Part shown: positions 1-8,481 of the stretch, in pieces
Numbering within the stretch: position 1 is the stretch's first letter
How the letters are laid out: each line of letters starts with the position of its first letter
From: Bacteroidota bacterium
GTDB taxonomy: Bacteria > Bacteroidota > Bacteroidia > Chitinophagales > Chitinophagaceae
Direction: 5' to 3'
Assembly (NCBI GenBank): GCA_013286305.1
Contig: JABDFW010000034.1
Span: 1-32,785, forward strand
Length of the DNA stretch: 32,785 nucleotides
Program-made: the position numbers and the translations under genes
Notes under the pieces: model-generated
What the model was told of the DNA's origin: nothing
What the model saw: only the letters and a program-made list of their open reading frames with translations
The model's database searches: none

Positions 1-32
1 AGATATTTATAAATATATAGGCAACTTAAAAA

Positions 33-2039
33 TTATTCCAGGTTAGGCCTAAGCCATTTTTCGGCTTCTTCCTTGCTCCAGCCTTTTCGTTTTGCATAAT
101 CCTCAAACTGGTCATTCGATATTTTACCTATGCCAAAGTATTGGCTTTGCGGATGACTGAAATACCAGCCGCACACACTTGCCGCAGGGTACATAGCCAA
201 TGATTCGGTTAAAATTATACCTGTATTTTCAGTAGCATTAAGAAGGCTGAATAATTTATACTTCTCGGTATGTTCCGGGCATGCAGGATAACCCGGCGCC
301 GGGCGAATACCAACATATTGTTCTTTTATCAGTTGCTCAGTATTAAGCTGTTCGTCTTTTGCATAGCCCCAAAACTCTTTACGCACCCTTGTATGCAAAA
401 GTTCCGCAAAAGCTTCTGCGAGCCTGTCAGCCAGGGCCTGGAGCATTATTTTGTTGTAGTCGTCATACTGCTTCTCAAAATGCTTTATGTGAGGCTCAAT
501 GCCTTTTATAGTAACGGCAAATGCCCCTATATAATCAGTCCCCTCCCGTCCCCCGGTGGGGGAGGCCTCGATGGCCAGTTTTTCAGATGGCTTGATAAAA
601 TCAGCAAGCGACAAATTAGGCTGCCCCGGCGCTTTTTTAACCTGTTGGCGTAAACTTTCTAAGTGGATGGTTTTACCACTATCTGTAACCTCAATCGTAT
701 CCGGCCCAACCTTGGCTGCTTCCCAAAAACCTATTACACCTGTTGCCGTTAACCATTTCTCTGCAATGATTTTATCCAACAAGCCGTTAGCATCATTGTA
801 TAATTTTGTTGCTTCTTTGCCAATCACTTCGTCTTCTAATAATTGCGGAAACCTTCCTCCCATTTCCCATGCTATAAAAAAAGGCCCCCAATCAATATAT
901 TGCCTTATCTCATTTAAGTCATAGTCTGCAAATGCTTTTATACCTGTGAATGAAGGGGTTGGTGGAATATAATTTTCCCAATCAATCTTTACAGCATTTT
1001 TTTGTGCATCTGCAAAAGATATGTACTGTTTTACAGACTGTTTTTTGTCGAAATCTTCCCTTAGCTTGTTGTATTCTTTTTTAATGTTACTCAGAAAATC
1101 ATCTTTTTGCTCTTTACTTAATAACGAGCTAACCACAGTTACACTTCTGGAAGCATCTAATACGTGTACAACACCGTTATCATAGCCGGGTTCAATCTTC
1201 ACAGCTGTATGCATACGGCTGGTGGTAGCCCCACCAATAAGCAGCGGTAACGTCATACCTCGTCTTTTCATCTCCCTGCCTACATGCACCATTTCATCAA
1301 GGGATGGTGTGATCAGTCCGCTAAGGCCAACGATATCTACATTTTCTTTTATGGCGGTATCCAATATTTTATCCGTTGGCACCATTACGCCAAGATCTAT
1401 TATGTCGTACCCGTTACAGCCCAATACAACGCCCACAATGTTTTTACCTATGTCGTGCACATCACCTTTAACGGTAGCAAGTAATATTTTAGCAGCGCCT
1501 CCTTGCTGGGCAAGCGGATTGTTCTTTTTTTCTTCTTCAATAAAAGGGAAAAGATAAGCAACGCTTTTTTTCATTACTCTCGCGCTTTTTACCACCTGTG
1601 GTAAAAACATTTTGCCTGCCCCAAACAGATCGCCTACAACATTCATCCCGGCCATTAACGGGCCTTCTATTACCTCTAATGGCTTTGCAAATTTTAGCCT
1701 TGTTTCTTCTGTGTCTGCATCAATATAGTCAGTAATACCATTTACCAGGGCATGCTTTAATCTTTCTTCAACCGGCAACAATCTCCAGGCATCATCCTTT
1801 TTTTCTTCTTTGCCTTTTGCCTTAACGGTTTCAGCGAAAATTATCAGTTTTTCTGTTGCTTCGTTATTATCATTGTTGCGGTTAAAAATAACATCTTCGC
1901 ATAGGTTTCTTAAGCGTGGCTCAATTTCGTCATACACCACTAACTGTCCCGCATTAACTATACCCATGTCCATGCCGGCCTTAATGGCATAATACAAAAA
2001 ACACGCTGTGCATTGCTTCGCGCACATGCTCGTTGCCAC
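33..2039 (-). CDS. metH: Cobalamin-dependent methionine synthase, B12- and AdoMet-binding part (frameshifted from upstream half)
   Basis: This is the C-terminal two thirds of the second MetH polypeptide, which transfers methyl groups from methyltetrahydrofolate through cobalamin to homocysteine in the cytoplasm. In order it has the helical cap that covers B12, the B12-binding domain with the DVHDIGK motif (the His that ligates cobalt), and the AdoMet reactivation domain with [12 protein letters not shown]. The first roughly 12 residues of the open frame are out-of-frame sequence. The real protein continues from the 1981-2760 frame, and family-like sequence ([18 protein letters not shown]) resumes right after a six-A run at 1996-2001. 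Removing one base there gives a single frame from 2760 to 33, about 908 residues, which fits a B12-dependent MetH lacking its homocysteine domain. An in-frame C-rich repeat adds about ten residues at 540-566. Identity is very secure; whether the break is real is not. Confidence 0.93.
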   Translation of the reverse strand: MATSMCAKQCTACFLYYAIKAGMDMGIVNAGQLVVYDEIEPRLRNLCEDVIFNRNNDNNEATEKLIIFAETVKAKGKEEKKDDAWRLLPVEERLKHALVNGITDYIDADTEETRLKFAKPLEVIEGPLMAGMNVVGDLFGAGKMFLPQVVKSARVMKKSVAYLFPFIEEEKKNNPLAQQGGAAKILLATVKGDVHDIGKNIVGVVLGCNGYDIIDLGVMVPTDKILDTAIKENVDIVGLSGLITPSLDEMVHVGREMKRRGMTLPLLIGGATTSRMHTAVKIEPGYDNGVVHVLDASRSVTVVSSLLSKEQKDDFLSNIKKEYNKLREDFDKKQSVKQYISFADAQKNAVKIDWENYIPPTPSFTGIKAFADYDLNEIRQYIDWGPFFIAWEMGGRFPQLLEDEVIGKEATKLYNDANGLLDKIIAEKWLTATGVIGFWEAAKVGPDTIEVTDSGKTIHLESLRQQVKKAPGQPNLSLADFIKPSEKLAIEASPTGGREGTDYIGAFAVTIKGIEPHIKHFEKQYDDYNKIMLQALADRLAEAFAELLHTRVRKEFWGYAKDEQLNTEQLIKEQYVGIRPAPGYPACPEHTEKYKLFSLLNATENTGIILTESLAMYPAASVCGWYFSHPQSQYFGIGKISNDQFEDYAKRKGWSKEEAEKWLRPNLE
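540..566. repeat. C-rich palindromic repeat inside metH
   Basis: A C-run/G-run palindrome sits inside the coding region: CCCCC at 550-554, loop GGT, GGGGG at 558-562, with a further C-rich stretch on the left. Translated on the minus strand it gives [12 protein letters not shown] just before DYIGAFAVT, a place where MetH proteins normally have a short linker into the AdoMet domain. The length is compatible with the frame. Its architecture (C-run, 3-4 base loop, G-run, then another G-run read on the coding strand) matches copies at 8441, 26443 and 29659, so it looks like a dispersed repeat that landed in a tolerant linker. Confidence 0.6.
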
Positions 2040-2760
2040 GAAACGAAAAGGATAGATTACTTACGCCGCCGCTTATTTTTACCAGCGGGTGTTTTTGTTT
2101 TATGTGGCGTGTTGCCTCAATAAAATCAACTGCGTAATTGTTATGTTCTTCAAGCCCTGTAGCTATGGCAAAAATATTAAGGTCAAAAATAATATCCTGG
2201 GCATCGTAGCCAACAACCTCCGTTAATATTTTATATGCTCTTTCGCTTATCTCAATTTTTCTTTGCAAAGTATCTGCCTGGCCTTTTTCGTCAAATGCCA
2301 TCACAACAACTGATGCCCCATAGCTCTGGCAAACAAAAGCCTGTTGTATAAATTTTTCTTCCCCTTCCTTCATCGAGATGGAGTTAACGATGCACCTGCC
2401 CTGTACACATTTTAACCCGGCTTCAATAATCTCAAATTTTGATGAATCTATCATCACCGGTATTTTGGCAATATCCGGTTCGGCTTGCAAAAGGTTTAAA
2501 AAATCTGCCATTGCCTGTTTTCCATCCAGCATGGCATCATCCATATTTACATCCAATATTTGCGCACCGTTTTCCACCTGTTGGCGTGCCACGCTTAGTG
2601 CTTCTTCATATTTGTTATCCCTTATAAGGCGTGCAAATTTTTTAGAGCCTGTTACATTGGTACGTTCGCCTACATTCACAAAATTAGTTTCAGGCCGAAT
2701 GACTAATGGCTCAAGGCCGCTTAAGCGCAGGAATGGTTTTAACTTAATTGTATCGTTCAT
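1981..2760 (-). CDS. metH: Cobalamin-dependent methionine synthase, pterin-binding part (N-terminal half of frameshifted gene)
   Basis: This frame holds the methyltetrahydrofolate-binding TIM barrel of MetH. Visible marks are [16 protein letters not shown] near residue 27, [41 protein letters not shown] and the closing [13 protein letters not shown]. After VREAMHSVF the frame runs into an early stop, while family-like sequence continues in another frame (33-2039). The two frames join through a run of six A on the plus strand at 1996-2001, where one base fewer restores the reading. The start ATG at 2760 lies 32 bases downstream of the homocysteine-binding gene, so both are probably co-transcribed. 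Enzyme identity is secure from the pterin-domain motifs. The interruption could be a sequencing error, a real mutation or, less likely, recoding. Confidence 0.92.
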   Translation of the reverse strand: MNDTIKLKPFLRLSGLEPLVIRPETNFVNVGERTNVTGSKKFARLIRDNKYEEALSVARQQVENGAQILDVNMDDAMLDGKQAMADFLNLLQAEPDIAKIPVMIDSSKFEIIEAGLKCVQGRCIVNSISMKEGEEKFIQQAFVCQSYGASVVVMAFDEKGQADTLQRKIEISERAYKILTEVVGYDAQDIIFDLNIFAIATGLEEHNNYAVDFIEATRHIKQKHPLVKISGGVSNLSFSFRGNEHVREAMHSVFFVLCH

Positions 2761-2792
2761 CAGTGATATTATCCTAAAAGGTTAAATTATGT

Positions 2793-3818
2793 TTATACTA
2801 ATGTTTCTTCAACAACGGGCAATTCTCTTGGGCTAAACTGTTTTACATTTTCAGCAATATGCCTTATATGGTCGGGCGTAGTACCGCAGCAGCCGCCTAC
2901 AATGTTTACAAAACCTTCCTTAGCCCATTCTTCTATAAAGTGAGCTGTTTGTTCCGGCTGCTCATCATATTCACCCATTGCATTCGGCAGCCCGGCATTA
3001 GGGTACGCTGAAGTATAACACTCCGCTATTTGCGATAACTCCTCAATATGGCTGCGCATTTCTGCAGCACCTAATGCACAATTCAAACCGATGCTTATTG
3101 GTTTTGCATGTTTAACGGAAATGTAAAATGCCTCCAGTGTTTGGCCGCTAAGCGTTCTGCCGCTTGCATCAGTAATAGTTCCGCTGATCATTATTGGCAG
3201 CGGTGTTTTATTGGTATCCCTGAAATATTTCTTTACTGCGTAAATGGCGGCTTTAGCGTTAAGCGTATCAAAGATTGTTTCAATTAACAGAACGTCAACA
3301 CCACCGTCAACCAAGCCTGCTACCTGTTCGTAATAAGCTTCTACTGCGTCATCAAATGTAAGCGCGCGGTAGCCGGGATTATTTACATCCGGCGAAAGGC
3401 TTAAAGTTTTATTCATTGGCCCTATTGCACCGGCTACAAAAGCCTTTTGCCTGCCCTTGCTTTCGGGTGAGGAGAAGAATGCATCAATGGCTCTTCTTGC
3501 GCATTGAGCCGCAGCTACATTAAGTTCATAAGCCAATGATTGCATATTATAATCAGCCAATGAAATTTTTTGTGAATTGAATGTATTGGTTTCAATAATA
3601 TCAGCCCCTGCCTGCAGGTATTGATGATGAATTTCTTCAATAACATGGGGTTGTGTGAGGGACAACAGATCATTATTGCCTTTAATATCCGAAGGCCAGT
3701 TTTTAAAGCGTTCGCCGCGGTAATCGGCTTCTGTAAGCTTATAGCGTTGTATCATGGTGCCCATGGCGCCATCAATAATTAATATACGCTCCTGTAAACA
3801 TTGCTGTATTGTTTTCAT
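2793..3818 (-). CDS. metH: Homocysteine S-methyltransferase subunit of split MetH
   Basis: This 341-residue protein is the homocysteine- and zinc-binding barrel of methionine synthase, encoded separately from the pterin/B12/AdoMet polypeptide, an arrangement known in Bacteroidota. It starts with [16 protein letters not shown], and the zinc cysteines are visible at residue 247 (GLNCALG) and at 310-311 ([11 protein letters not shown]). [10 protein letters not shown] near residue 72 is another family signature. It probably forms the full enzyme together with the product of the next gene 32 bases downstream. ATG at 3818 is chosen because it directly precedes the conserved start of the barrel. A roughly 270-base leader may precede it (promoter candidate at 4095-4102). 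No B12 or SAM riboswitch consensus was recognised in that leader. Confidence 0.95.
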   Translation of the reverse strand: MKTIQQCLQERILIIDGAMGTMIQRYKLTEADYRGERFKNWPSDIKGNNDLLSLTQPHVIEEIHHQYLQAGADIIETNTFNSQKISLADYNMQSLAYELNVAAAQCARRAIDAFFSSPESKGRQKAFVAGAIGPMNKTLSLSPDVNNPGYRALTFDDAVEAYYEQVAGLVDGGVDVLLIETIFDTLNAKAAIYAVKKYFRDTNKTPLPIMISGTITDASGRTLSGQTLEAFYISVKHAKPISIGLNCALGAAEMRSHIEELSQIAECYTSAYPNAGLPNAMGEYDEQPEQTAHFIEEWAKEGFVNIVGGCCGTTPDHIRHIAENVKQFSPRELPVVEETLV

Positions 3819-4054
3819 GCCGCTGCCCCAGAGAGGACTTTAATTTTATGGTGAACACGATTGATATAAGATGATGCTTATTGTTATATAGCTGAAGGGT
3901 GTGACACAACAGGCGATGAGCCATGTAATGAACGCCGGCTTCAACAATACTGCTTTAACTAATAAAACGTGGGAAAAAATGATAACCTGTGTAGTTTTCC
4001 GTCGTTTATTAGTTCTTTTTGATAGTTGTAAGAAAACAACCATTTACAATGAAA

Positions 4055-4094
4055 CAGCCCCGGGCCGAACAATAAACAAATCCACCCGGGGCTG
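4055..4094 (-). terminator. Strong GC hairpin between sigma operon and metH (terminator or leader hairpin)
   Basis: Arms 4055-4064 and 4085-4094 form a perfect 10-bp stem (CAGCCCCGGG on the plus strand) with a 20-base loop. On the minus strand it lies 26 bases downstream of the stop codon of the anti-sigma/barrel gene and is followed by TTTCATTG, so it could terminate that operon, although the U-tract is short. It also begins directly after a -7-like box (4095-4102), so it could instead be the 5' hairpin of the metH transcript. The leader from here to 3818 holds no convincing gene. Confidence 0.5.
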
Positions 4095-4102
4095 CAAAGA
4101 TA
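4095..4102 (-). promoter_or_regulatory. -7 box candidate (TATCTTTG) for metH operon
   Basis: Reading the minus strand gives TATCTTTG, an exact match to the Bacteroidota -7 consensus TAnnTTTG. No clear -33 TTTG was found upstream. It sits 18 bases past the stop codon of the gene at 4120 and immediately before the GC hairpin at 4055-4094, which would put that hairpin at the very start of a long metH leader. Confidence 0.45.
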
Positions 4103-4119
4103 AGTATTAAAGAGATATG

Positions 4120-5556
4120 TTATTTAAAAAATGAATGGGTAAAATTTATATACAGGCCGGTGCTTGTAACTGGTAAAGCCCCACCGCCTATGCCTGATAA
4201 GGGGATTTTTAAATAAGGCTCAAGCCTTAATTTATTGTGTGCATTAAAATTCAACTCATACCCTGCGCTTAAATGAACAATTGAAAAAAGATTGTTGCGT
4301 AATTCTTCAGACTCTTCATGCTTTCTTTCATTTCCCCATGGATGATGAAATGAAAGGTCATATTTTTCACTGCCGGTAAAATAGGACGAAAGCCCCCCTC
4401 TTACAAACAGGTTGTACCTTTTTTTATGGGTAAGGCTTAAACGGACGGTAACAGGCACTTCCAGAAAATTGCCATTAGTGTTAACTGATTCCAGGTCGTC
4501 CCTGTCGGGTGGTGGTATATTTTGCTTTTTAAAATATTTACCTGATGAATAATATTTTTTTGACGCCAGCAATAACCCGCTTTCGATATCTATATTTTTC
4601 CATACATGCACCCCGGCTATTATGCCAATGTTTATGCCGGTATGATATACCGTTTGAAGTTTAACGGTGCTTATATCCGGTCCCGTCGCCAGTCCTAAGT
4701 AAAAATATTTTCGTGTTTTAGTGCTTATTTTAGTAATAGGTTGTACTGCAACAGCCTTATTGGCAATGTTATTATTTTGCCCGGCGCTTACAGCAGAATC
4801 GCCAGTTAAACCGGTATTCTTTTTATCACCGTCACTTTTAATTGCACTTGATTGTAAAGACGCTTTTAAGTCATCCCCTGGCTTCGGGATCAAAGCAATG
4901 CCACCTTTTGTTTGTTGCGTATTGGCATCCTGGTTTAAGGGCATTGCGGACGGCTCTGCCTTATTGCTTTCAAAAGGGGGTGTGTTAAAAACGGGCTGTT
5001 GTTTTTCTGTTAAGGAACCATGATTAGCGGCCGCAATACTATTTTGCTGATACTTGTTTGCTTTAACGATAGTTGCGCCATCCGAATTTTCTTTATTGCC
5101 CGGTTGGGGTAAGGTATTTTGTTGTACCTCTTTCTTTTTATTTACATCTGCGGAGCTTTTATTAATATCCTGCTGTAGGGGGGGTGCATTCTGAGCCGGT
5201 GCAACTGTTGTTTGCGTATTTGGTGATTTAGGTAATCCGGGTTGCTTCTGCTTACCGGGCGATAAAACCTCTTTATTTACGCTGCTTACAGGTTGCCTGT
5301 TTTCTTCTGTTTTATTTTTTATAATAAGTATGCCCGCAAGTATAAGTACCACAGCAGCCGATGATAACCAATACCGGTATTTATTAATAATACCCGGAAT
5401 GGAAGACCCATTAACAGGCCTCTCCGGGATATTTTTAACCGGGGTGCTCTCCATTTTTTGCAAAAATTCATCCCAACCCTTGTCATCTGTTTTAAGCGGA
5501 TAATTTTTTGCAAAATCCCTGTATATTTTTTCTATATCATCCTCAGGGCTTAACAT
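4120..5556 (-). CDS. Membrane-anchored anti-sigma-like protein with C-terminal outer-membrane barrel
   Basis: This 478-residue protein has three parts. Residues 1-61 are a short, charged, probably cytoplasmic region (MLSPEDDIEKIYRDFAKNYP). One membrane helix follows at about 62-79 (YWLSSAAVVLILAGILII). Residues 80-283 are a long low-complexity linker rich in N, Q, K, P and S. Residues from about 285 to the end look like an outer-membrane beta-barrel (YFYLGLATGPDIS, alternating aromatic strands, end NFTHSFFK). It overlaps the ECF sigma gene by 14 bases, so the N-terminal region probably holds the sigma factor. With one inner-membrane helix and a barrel it could physically connect both membranes, like the dual membrane-spanning anti-sigma factors (Dma) described in Bacteroides. 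The regulatory role is inferred from context and architecture, and the signal sensed is unknown. Confidence 0.8.
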   Translation of the reverse strand: MLSPEDDIEKIYRDFAKNYPLKTDDKGWDEFLQKMESTPVKNIPERPVNGSSIPGIINKYRYWLSSAAVVLILAGILIIKNKTEENRQPVSSVNKEVLSPGKQKQPGLPKSPNTQTTVAPAQNAPPLQQDINKSSADVNKKKEVQQNTLPQPGNKENSDGATIVKANKYQQNSIAAANHGSLTEKQQPVFNTPPFESNKAEPSAMPLNQDANTQQTKGGIALIPKPGDDLKASLQSSAIKSDGDKKNTGLTGDSAVSAGQNNNIANKAVAVQPITKISTKTRKYFYLGLATGPDISTVKLQTVYHTGINIGIIAGVHVWKNIDIESGLLLASKKYYSSGKYFKKQNIPPPDRDDLESVNTNGNFLEVPVTVRLSLTHKKRYNLFVRGGLSSYFTGSEKYDLSFHHPWGNERKHEESEELRNNLFSIVHLSAGYELNFNAHNKLRLEPYLKIPLSGIGGGALPVTSTGLYINFTHSFFK

Positions 5557-6127
5557 ACAATGGTTTGGTATTTTGTATTTTGCTTAATTTTTTTTGCAAC
5601 AATCCTTTTGCTTTAAAATAAATTGACTTTGTGCCCCCTGTTGTAATGCCAAGCAGTTCGCTTATTTCCTTGTGGGTGTACCCGTCAATTGCGTGCAGGT
5701 TAAAAACAACCCGGTAAGTTGCCGGTAGCCTGCTTAATTCAATCAGCAGTTCTTTGTACAACAAGTTATCATCGGCCGAAATGGTTTCTGCATGGCCGTC
5801 CCATATCTCTTCATTTATTTCTGCTAACTGCGGCAAAGCTTTGGTTCTTCTTATATGGTCAATTCCTGTGTTTATTACTATTCTTTTCATCCATGCCATA
5901 AGGCTGAATTCAAGATTATTGTTTGTATCTGTTTTATCTATAAACTGGGGGAGGTTATTAAAAACTTTTACAAAACTGTCGTGCACAATGTCTTTAGCCT
6001 TATCGTAATCAGTGACATACCTAAAAGCGTGTTTCATGGCAAAGCCAAAGTATCGTTCGTAAAATTTACGATGGTACTTTCTATCCTGCTCAATACATTT
6101 CCTAATTGTATGTATCAAATTTTCCAA
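5543..6127 (-). CDS. ECF-type RNA polymerase sigma factor
   Basis: A 194-residue extracytoplasmic-function sigma factor that would direct RNA polymerase to a specific regulon. Region 2 is visible around residues 20-65 (FAMKHAFRYVTDYDKAKDIVHDSF split over helices). Region 4 lies near the C-terminus (VVFNLHAIDGYTHKEISELLG, then the recognition helix around TTGGTKSIYFKAKG). The start is a TTG at 6127. No in-frame ATG is available near it, and the resulting N-terminus fits the family. The stop overlaps the start of the anti-sigma/barrel gene by 14 bases, which suggests translational coupling. The upstream region has a TAATTTTG box at 6302-6309 and an inverted repeat at 6179-6220. Confidence 0.92.
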   Translation of the reverse strand: MENLIHTIRKCIEQDRKYHRKFYERYFGFAMKHAFRYVTDYDKAKDIVHDSFVKVFNNLPQFIDKTDTNNNLEFSLMAWMKRIVINTGIDHIRRTKALPQLAEINEEIWDGHAETISADDNLLYKELLIELSRLPATYRVVFNLHAIDGYTHKEISELLGITTGGTKSIYFKAKGLLQKKLSKIQNTKPLYVKP

Positions 6128-6178
6128 CCGGTTCTTTCAGCTTACATAAGTGATTTAATAGGGAGAACGAGAGATACG

Positions 6179-6220
6179 CGAAAAAGGTTTCCTAAGGAAA
6201 AAATCAATTTTCCTTTTTCG
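6179..6220. repeat. Nested inverted repeat in the sigma-factor leader
   Basis: CGAAAAAGG at 6179-6187 pairs with CCTTTTTCG at 6212-6220. A second, competing pair GGAAAA/TTTTCC (6196-6201 and 6208-6213) shares bases with the outer stem. It lies between the sigma gene start (6127) and its promoter candidate, so it would be in the 5' leader and could form alternative structures or an operator. Function is unknown. Confidence 0.4.
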
Positions 6221-6301
6221 GGAGGTTTAGCTGCTTGAAAAAAAACGCCGCTGAACTATAAAATATTGCATACAGGATCATTTAACTAATGAAATATTTT
6301 G

Positions 6302-6309
6302 CAAAATTA
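6302..6309 (-). promoter_or_regulatory. -7 box candidate (TAATTTTG) for the sigma factor operon
   Basis: The minus strand reads TAATTTTG, an exact TAnnTTTG match, about 175 bases upstream of the sigma-factor start. No strong -33 element was seen. The rest of 6128-6396 holds the hairpin at 6179-6220 and a weak GAAACC/GGTTTC hairpin near 6353-6371 that may lie past the end of recR. No gene is visible there. Confidence 0.4.
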
Positions 6310-6396
6310 TGCAACTAACACGGGCAGGGATATTATAAATAGCTTAACACGCCGAAACCCCCGACGGTTTCCTCACTGCAGGTGCGTTATGGGTTG

Positions 6397-7015
6397 TTAG
6401 TGGCTCATATATTGTTCAACAGGCATGCGCTTTGCCACGCTTCGCGCCAGTGTCATTTCATCGGCATATTCTAATTCGCCCCCCAAAGGCGATACCCCTG
6501 GCAATAGTAGTAACTTTGCAGGGCAGTTTCTGTATTTTTTTCTGAATATAATAGATTGTGGTATCGCCCTGAATATTGGGGCTTAATGCAAATACCAGTT
6601 CCTCGGTTTGCTCTTTTTCAATGCGGTTAATAAGAGGTTCAATATTCAACTGGTCGGGGCCGATGCCATCAAGCGGCGAAATAATGCCGCCTAACACATG
6701 ATAGGTGCCGCTGAATTGCTGGGTATTTTCAATAGCAATAACATCGCGTATATTTTCTACCACGCATATCATCCGCTGGTTGCGCATTGAATTTGCACAG
6801 ATGGAGCAAATATCCGCATCGCTTATATTGTGGCATCGCTGGCAAAATTTTATATCATTCCGCATTTTAGCAATGGTTTCGCTAAAATGGGTAACCTCAG
6901 CAGCATCCTGCTTTAATAAATGCAATACCATGCGCAGGGCGGTTTTTTTTCCGATACCCGGTAATTTGGAAAATTCGTTCACCGCATTTTCAAGAAGTGT
7001 GGAAGGAAATTGCAT
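6397..7015 (-). CDS. recR: Recombination mediator RecR (frameshift near 3' end)
   Basis: RecR works with RecO/RecF to load RecA at gaps in cytoplasmic DNA repair. The helix-hairpin-helix is at residues 17-24 (KLPGIGKK). The zinc site has cysteines 58, 61, 70 and 73, and the Toprim domain starts near residue 82 (MICVVENIRDVIAIE), ending in TTIARGIAFGG. The open frame from 7015 stops at 6458 with the odd tail RIRICR. Removing one base from the six-C run at 6479-6484 gives the expected family ending GGELEYADEMTLARS and a stop at 6397. That makes 205 residues, the usual RecR length; coordinates here include that repaired end. A -7 box four bases before the ATG suggests a leaderless message. Confidence 0.93.
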
Positions 7016-7019
7016 CGGA

Positions 7020-7027
7020 CAAAGATA
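7020..7027 (-). promoter_or_regulatory. -7 box (TATCTTTG) just upstream of recR
   Basis: The minus strand reads TATCTTTG followed by TCCG and the recR ATG. It is an exact TAnnTTTG match, and its closeness to the start codon implies transcription starts at or next to the ATG. Confidence 0.5.
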
Positions 7028-7037
7028 AGAACAAACT

Positions 7038-7122
7038 ATTGCAGATTGACGATTTCAGATTGTAGATTTTAAGGAGAGTAGGCTGTTAAACAATCTGAAA
7101 TCTGCAATCGTCAATCTGCAAT
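7038..7122. repeat. Imperfect long inverted repeat after the GH130 gene
   Basis: The left arm 7038-7063 and right arm 7090-7122 are reverse complements, except that the right arm carries an extra seven bases, itself a duplication of the ATCTGCA phrase. The arms are built of repeated ATCTGAAATC/TGCAAT words. The element begins at the GH130 stop codon, so on the minus strand it may act as a terminator or mRNA-end hairpin. It also lies just upstream of the recR promoter. Confidence 0.6.
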
Positions 7123-8300
7123 CACTTCACCGTCACCGCTATTTTGGAATCGGCTGTTCCGTAATAAAGCCACCACTGGTTTTTAAAATGGGCAAGGCCT
7201 TCAATAAAACAAACCTGGTTTACCTGGCCTGTTTTTTCGTAAGGTTTATCGGGCTTCATAAAATAATGATCCATCCTGTCAATAATTTTTGTGGGGTCAT
7301 TTTTATCCAATAATACCTGCGAAGAAGCATAAGTGCCTTCGGCGAGTGATGTATCGCCAATTGCCGGAACATTGCGGCCATTATAAAGTAAAACAATCCC
7401 TTTATCGGTAAGCATGGCCGGTGGGCCGCTTTCTACCAGGTCGCTGTCAAATTTTCCATGCCGTGGTTTAATTACAGCCTTAAGTTTTGATATATCAACA
7501 CCAAAAAAAGGCAGGTCGCTTTTGGCAGTGTCGTTGATGCTTTTTTCAACAGGCTGCCAGTTAACCAGGTCGTCAGATGTGGCGGCCCATATATATTTAT
7601 CACCCCAATACATCCAGTATTTGCCATTGATCTTTGCCGCGGTAATCTTTCCGTCGTTGTATGCTGAAACAATTGATCCCGATTTAGACCAGGCATTCAT
7701 ATATGCGCCGTTATCAGCTTTGGCAAAGGCCGCACCATGCTTTTGCCAATGGGTCAGGTCGGTTGATGTTGCAACAAATAACCTTGCCTGTTTACCGTCA
7801 AAAGCAGTATAGGCCATATAATAAGTGCCGCTGCTGTCCTGCACAACACGGGGGTCTTCACAGCCGCCTTCCCATTCATATTTTTTGCAAAAGTCATTAT
7901 CAGGATAAAGCACTGGTGCAGGCATCCTCGAAAAATGGGTGCCATCGGTACTTACGGCCAACCCGATCCTGGAAGTGCCTGCGGGCTTCCCTATTTTATC
8001 CTGTGCGCGGTAAAGCATAAATAAAGAATCGTTGCGCACCACTATTGCGGGGTTAAATACATCCTTTTCTTCCCACAAAACTTTTGCATGCCTTATAGGA
8101 TCAATAAAGGCGCCGTTACCCGGTGACAGAACAGGGTTTGCTGAATCAAGCTTATTAAATGGCAACAATGCCCAGGCGGGTTCAGCATTTGTTACAGAAT
8201 CTTTTTGAACCGGCGTATTTCCTGGAGCGGGATTGTTGCTGCACGAAAAAATAATTGCACATAAAGCGCAGGAGAAAATAAAGACATTTATATTTTTCAT
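7122..8300 (-). CDS. Exported GH130-like glycosidase lipoprotein
   Basis: A 392-residue five-bladed propeller enzyme of the GH130 type, which includes beta-mannoside phosphorylases and beta-1,2-mannosidases. A lipoprotein signal ends at Cys20 (CAIIFSCSNN), so the enzyme is exported and lipid-anchored. Family-like blocks are VFNPAIVV at 81-88, EGGCEDPRVV at 144-153 with the conserved Glu148-Asp149, and ESGPPAML at 290-297. GH130 proteins with a signal peptide in this phylum, including one from Chitinophaga, are known as beta-1,2-mannosidases, so hydrolysis rather than phosphorolysis is likelier here; this is inference. No SusC/SusD pair lies nearby, so it is not part of a typical polysaccharide utilisation locus. 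GH43-type annotation is possible because the folds are related. Confidence 0.8.
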   Translation of the reverse strand: MKNINVFIFSCALCAIIFSCSNNPAPGNTPVQKDSVTNAEPAWALLPFNKLDSANPVLSPGNGAFIDPIRHAKVLWEEKDVFNPAIVVRNDSLFMLYRAQDKIGKPAGTSRIGLAVSTDGTHFSRMPAPVLYPDNDFCKKYEWEGGCEDPRVVQDSSGTYYMAYTAFDGKQARLFVATSTDLTHWQKHGAAFAKADNGAYMNAWSKSGSIVSAYNDGKITAAKINGKYWMYWGDKYIWAATSDDLVNWQPVEKSINDTAKSDLPFFGVDISKLKAVIKPRHGKFDSDLVESGPPAMLTDKGIVLLYNGRNVPAIGDTSLAEGTYASSQVLLDKNDPTKIIDRMDHYFMKPDKPYEKTGQVNQVCFIEGLAHFKNQWWLYYGTADSKIAVTVK

Positions 8301-8440
8301 AAGCGTTTGTTAGAGTGTGGTTGCACCAGCATTTAGCAGGCAAGCATAAAAATAATTATGCAACTATTTCTTAGTATTTGCGGATAAATATAGTTGTAAA
8401 AACACAAATCAAACGAAGGCTGTAAAGGTGTTTTGTATTA

Positions 8441-8480
8441 CCCCCTTTAGGGCGGGGCGTATGGGCGCTGTCCCTTCCTC
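8441..8480. repeat. C-rich palindromic repeat downstream of exbD
   Basis: It begins CCCCCTTTAGGGCGGGGCG and continues with a further G-run/C-rich stretch up to the exbD stop codon. It belongs with the copies at 540, 26443 and 29659. Its place just after the exbD stop suggests a role in ending that transcript, but there is no T-tract. Confidence 0.5.
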
Positions 8481-8481
8481 C

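Noticed and set aside
1996-2001. Programmed ribosomal frameshift in metH
   Set aside because: The required shift is +1, while a T-run followed by G favours -1 slippage. No stimulatory structure was noticed, and recR shows the same kind of homopolymer break.
3846-4110. Open frames of 65 codons (minus, 3846-4043) and 69 codons (plus, 3901-4110) in the metH leader
   Set aside because: They overlap each other on opposite strands, show no domain or signal pattern, and lie in a probable leader region.
3819-4119. Possible SAM or cobalamin riboswitch in the metH leader
   Set aside because: Upstream of metH such an element would be expected, but neither the SAM-I core nor the B12-box was found on the minus strand. 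Only the GC hairpin at 4055-4094 is clear.
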